Positions 63,081-64,000 of a DNA stretch of 64,000 bases are shown here, one piece after another (within the stretch, counting starts at the first letter, position 1; each line of letters starts with the position of its first letter). The DNA comes from Leeuwenhoekiella aequorea. GTDB taxonomy: Bacteria; Bacteroidota; Bacteroidia; Flavobacteriales; Flavobacteriaceae. The position numbers and the translations under genes were made by a program. The notes beneath the pieces were generated by a model that saw only the letters and a program-made list of their open reading frames with translations, had not been told where the DNA came from and did no database searches. The DNA lies in NCBI RefSeq assembly GCF_004104375.1, contig NZ_QOVM01000006.1:124001-188000 (forward strand). The letters run 5' to 3'.

Positions 63081-63728
63081 TTATAGGTCTGTTAATGTAT
63101 AAATAAGTGTTGATTGATAGCTACCTGCGTTATATGCTGCGAAGTTTCCATTTTGCTCTAGGGTATAGGTAAGTTTTACCCCTTGATTTTCATCTCCGGT
63201 GTACACACTTTCAATACTATCTACAAGTAATGCATCGGTTCCTACAGGGACTGTTTTTCCTAGAGCTACTCCGCCAGATACTACTGTTCCTCCAGAATCG
63301 ACTGTACCACCGTCTGTAATTAATAATGGTGCTTCCGGAGTAATTCTCAAGTCTAAATTACCTGGAAATGTACTGCCGGTTTCAAATTGCACATTGATTT
63401 TTCTGGATAGGTCATATCCATCAGTATTTGCAGCACTTGCAACCACGCTGGTGTAGTTTAGGTAAAGGTCTGTGTAGCTCAAAGCTTGAAAAGCATAAAG
63501 TCCTGCTTCAGAATTTATACCGGTCACTGTAGCTTCAGACATATCAAATAAGATTGCTGCGGCTTCTGTATTTGTATTTGCGTCAAAGATGTCTAGAAGA
63601 GCAACTTCAGGAACATCTACATTAAGAATATGTGATGCAATATTGGTATCACTATTGTCTTGGGCATTGGCTAATTGAAAGCCGCTGATTGCTACTGCTA
63701 CTACTAAATAATTTTTTAAATTTTTCAT
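63081..63728 (-). CDS. Secreted major-subunit-like protein
   Basis: This 215-residue exported protein has a signal MKNLKNYLVVAVAISGFQLANAQ. The mature chain starts polar and then has HILNVDVPEVALLDIFD, an alternating strand near the N-terminus. A Gly/Val/Thr-rich centre follows (GGTVDSGGTVVSGGV), then VYTGDENQGVKLTYTLEQNG and the final strand YQSTLIYTLTDL. No cysteines. The amino-terminal and YTGD motifs are shared with the 58654 protein. Separated from downstream genes by a terminator, as expected for an abundant structural subunit. Family unnamed. Confidence 0.7.
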   Translation of the reverse strand: MKNLKNYLVVAVAISGFQLANAQDNSDTNIASHILNVDVPEVALLDIFDANTNTEAAAILFDMSEATVTGINSEAGLYAFQALSYTDLYLNYTSVVASAANTDGYDLSRKINVQFETGSTFPGNLDLRITPEAPLLITDGGTVDSGGTVVSGGVALGKTVPVGTDALLVDSIESVYTGDENQGVKLTYTLEQNGNFAAYNAGSYQSTLIYTLTDL

Positions 63729-63812
63729 GTGTACGAGATTTAAGATTAAATTTTAAATTGAAATTTGTTATGATTCTTATATGTAATTAGTTATTAGTAA
63801 CCCTTTATCTTA

Positions 63813-64000
63813 TTACTTTTCTATCGAAGTATATTTTGTACAGAATCTTGTAATAAATAAATTGCTTACTCCAGTAGTCTTTAAAGCATTCTTAAAAGCT
63901 TTATTATTTAAGCCGGTAAGGCTTACTCTTTTTTGCTTCTCGACCGCAGTTTTCTTAATGAGATAGAGCATAAAAACACCAGATATATCCATTTTTTCAA
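63813..64000 (-). CDS. STAS-domain protein, C-terminal part (cut by window edge)
   Basis: The last 62 codons read EKMDISGVFMLYLIKKTAVEKQKRVSL and continue TGLNNKAFKNALKTTGVSNLF to a TAA at 63813. The pattern D-I-S-G-V/L then hydrophobic helix and LTGL is the C-terminal half of STAS domains, as in anti-sigma-factor antagonists, where the Ser is the phosphorylation site (here in MDISGV). It is the same direction as the fimbria-like cluster and 84 bp upstream of its first gene. The rest lies beyond the window. Confidence 0.6.
   Translation of the reverse strand, partial: EKMDISGVFMLYLIKKTAVEKQKRVSLTGLNNKAFKNALKTTGVSNLFITRFCTKYTSIEK

Overview
The window comes from a member of the Bacteroidetes, most likely a marine Flavobacteriaceae. 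The evidence is AT-rich DNA, several TAnnTTTG-type promoter boxes, a CarboxypepD_reg-plug-barrel TonB-dependent receptor, lipoproteins with short N-terminal signals, large secreted S9, S41 and M20 peptidases, a bacillithiol-linked bacilliredoxin (YtxJ) and a tdh-kbl threonine pathway. I cannot name the genus. No rRNA, tRNA or CRISPR array was recognised.

Layout. Positions 1-10.5 kb are mostly core: endonuclease III (cut by the left edge), the peroxiredoxin Bcp, two small unknowns, a hotdog thioesterase, the SbcD-SbcC nuclease pair, and two divergent LysR-target pairs (an MdaB-like quinone reductase and a LysE exporter). Positions 10.5-16.2 kb are accessory. They hold a tandem array of REP-like palindromes beside an IS200-like REP-associated transposase (RAYT), a lipoprotein, RidA, a Crp-family regulator, a decayed secreted-protein gene, and a frameshifted HEPN-domain gene inside what looks like an integron gene cassette with a 133-nt attC-like hairpin. 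Two diverged copies of a terminator-bearing sequence of about 110 bp bracket 12.6-16.2 kb, so this part was probably acquired or rearranged next to clpB.

Positions 16.2-57.9 kb are core metabolism and envelope: ClpB, YtxJ, a TonB receptor with a terminator in its leader, a sodium-solute symporter, a PAP2 phosphatase with a nucleotide-sugar epimerase, MeaB, Ohr, an ECF sigma factor operon, an M23 peptidase, a tricorn-like S41 protease gene broken by one frameshift, an S9 peptidase fused to an FGE/SUMF1-like domain, a DEAD-box helicase, an M20 peptidase, an acyl-ACP desaturase, a second S9 peptidase, FabH, fumarylacetoacetase, GlyA, a Gre-like factor, an alpha/beta hydrolase, a Tat-type metallophosphoesterase, and Lrp divergent from tdh-kbl.

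Positions 58-63.8 kb hold the best candidate for a little-described system. It is a leftward cluster encoding an abundant-type secreted subunit, a periplasmic chaperone-like protein, a 944-residue outer-membrane barrel flanked by beta-sandwich domains, and two more secreted subunits. The logic resembles a chaperone-usher fimbria, but I see no classical FimC or FimD signatures. A STAS-domain protein is cut by the right edge.
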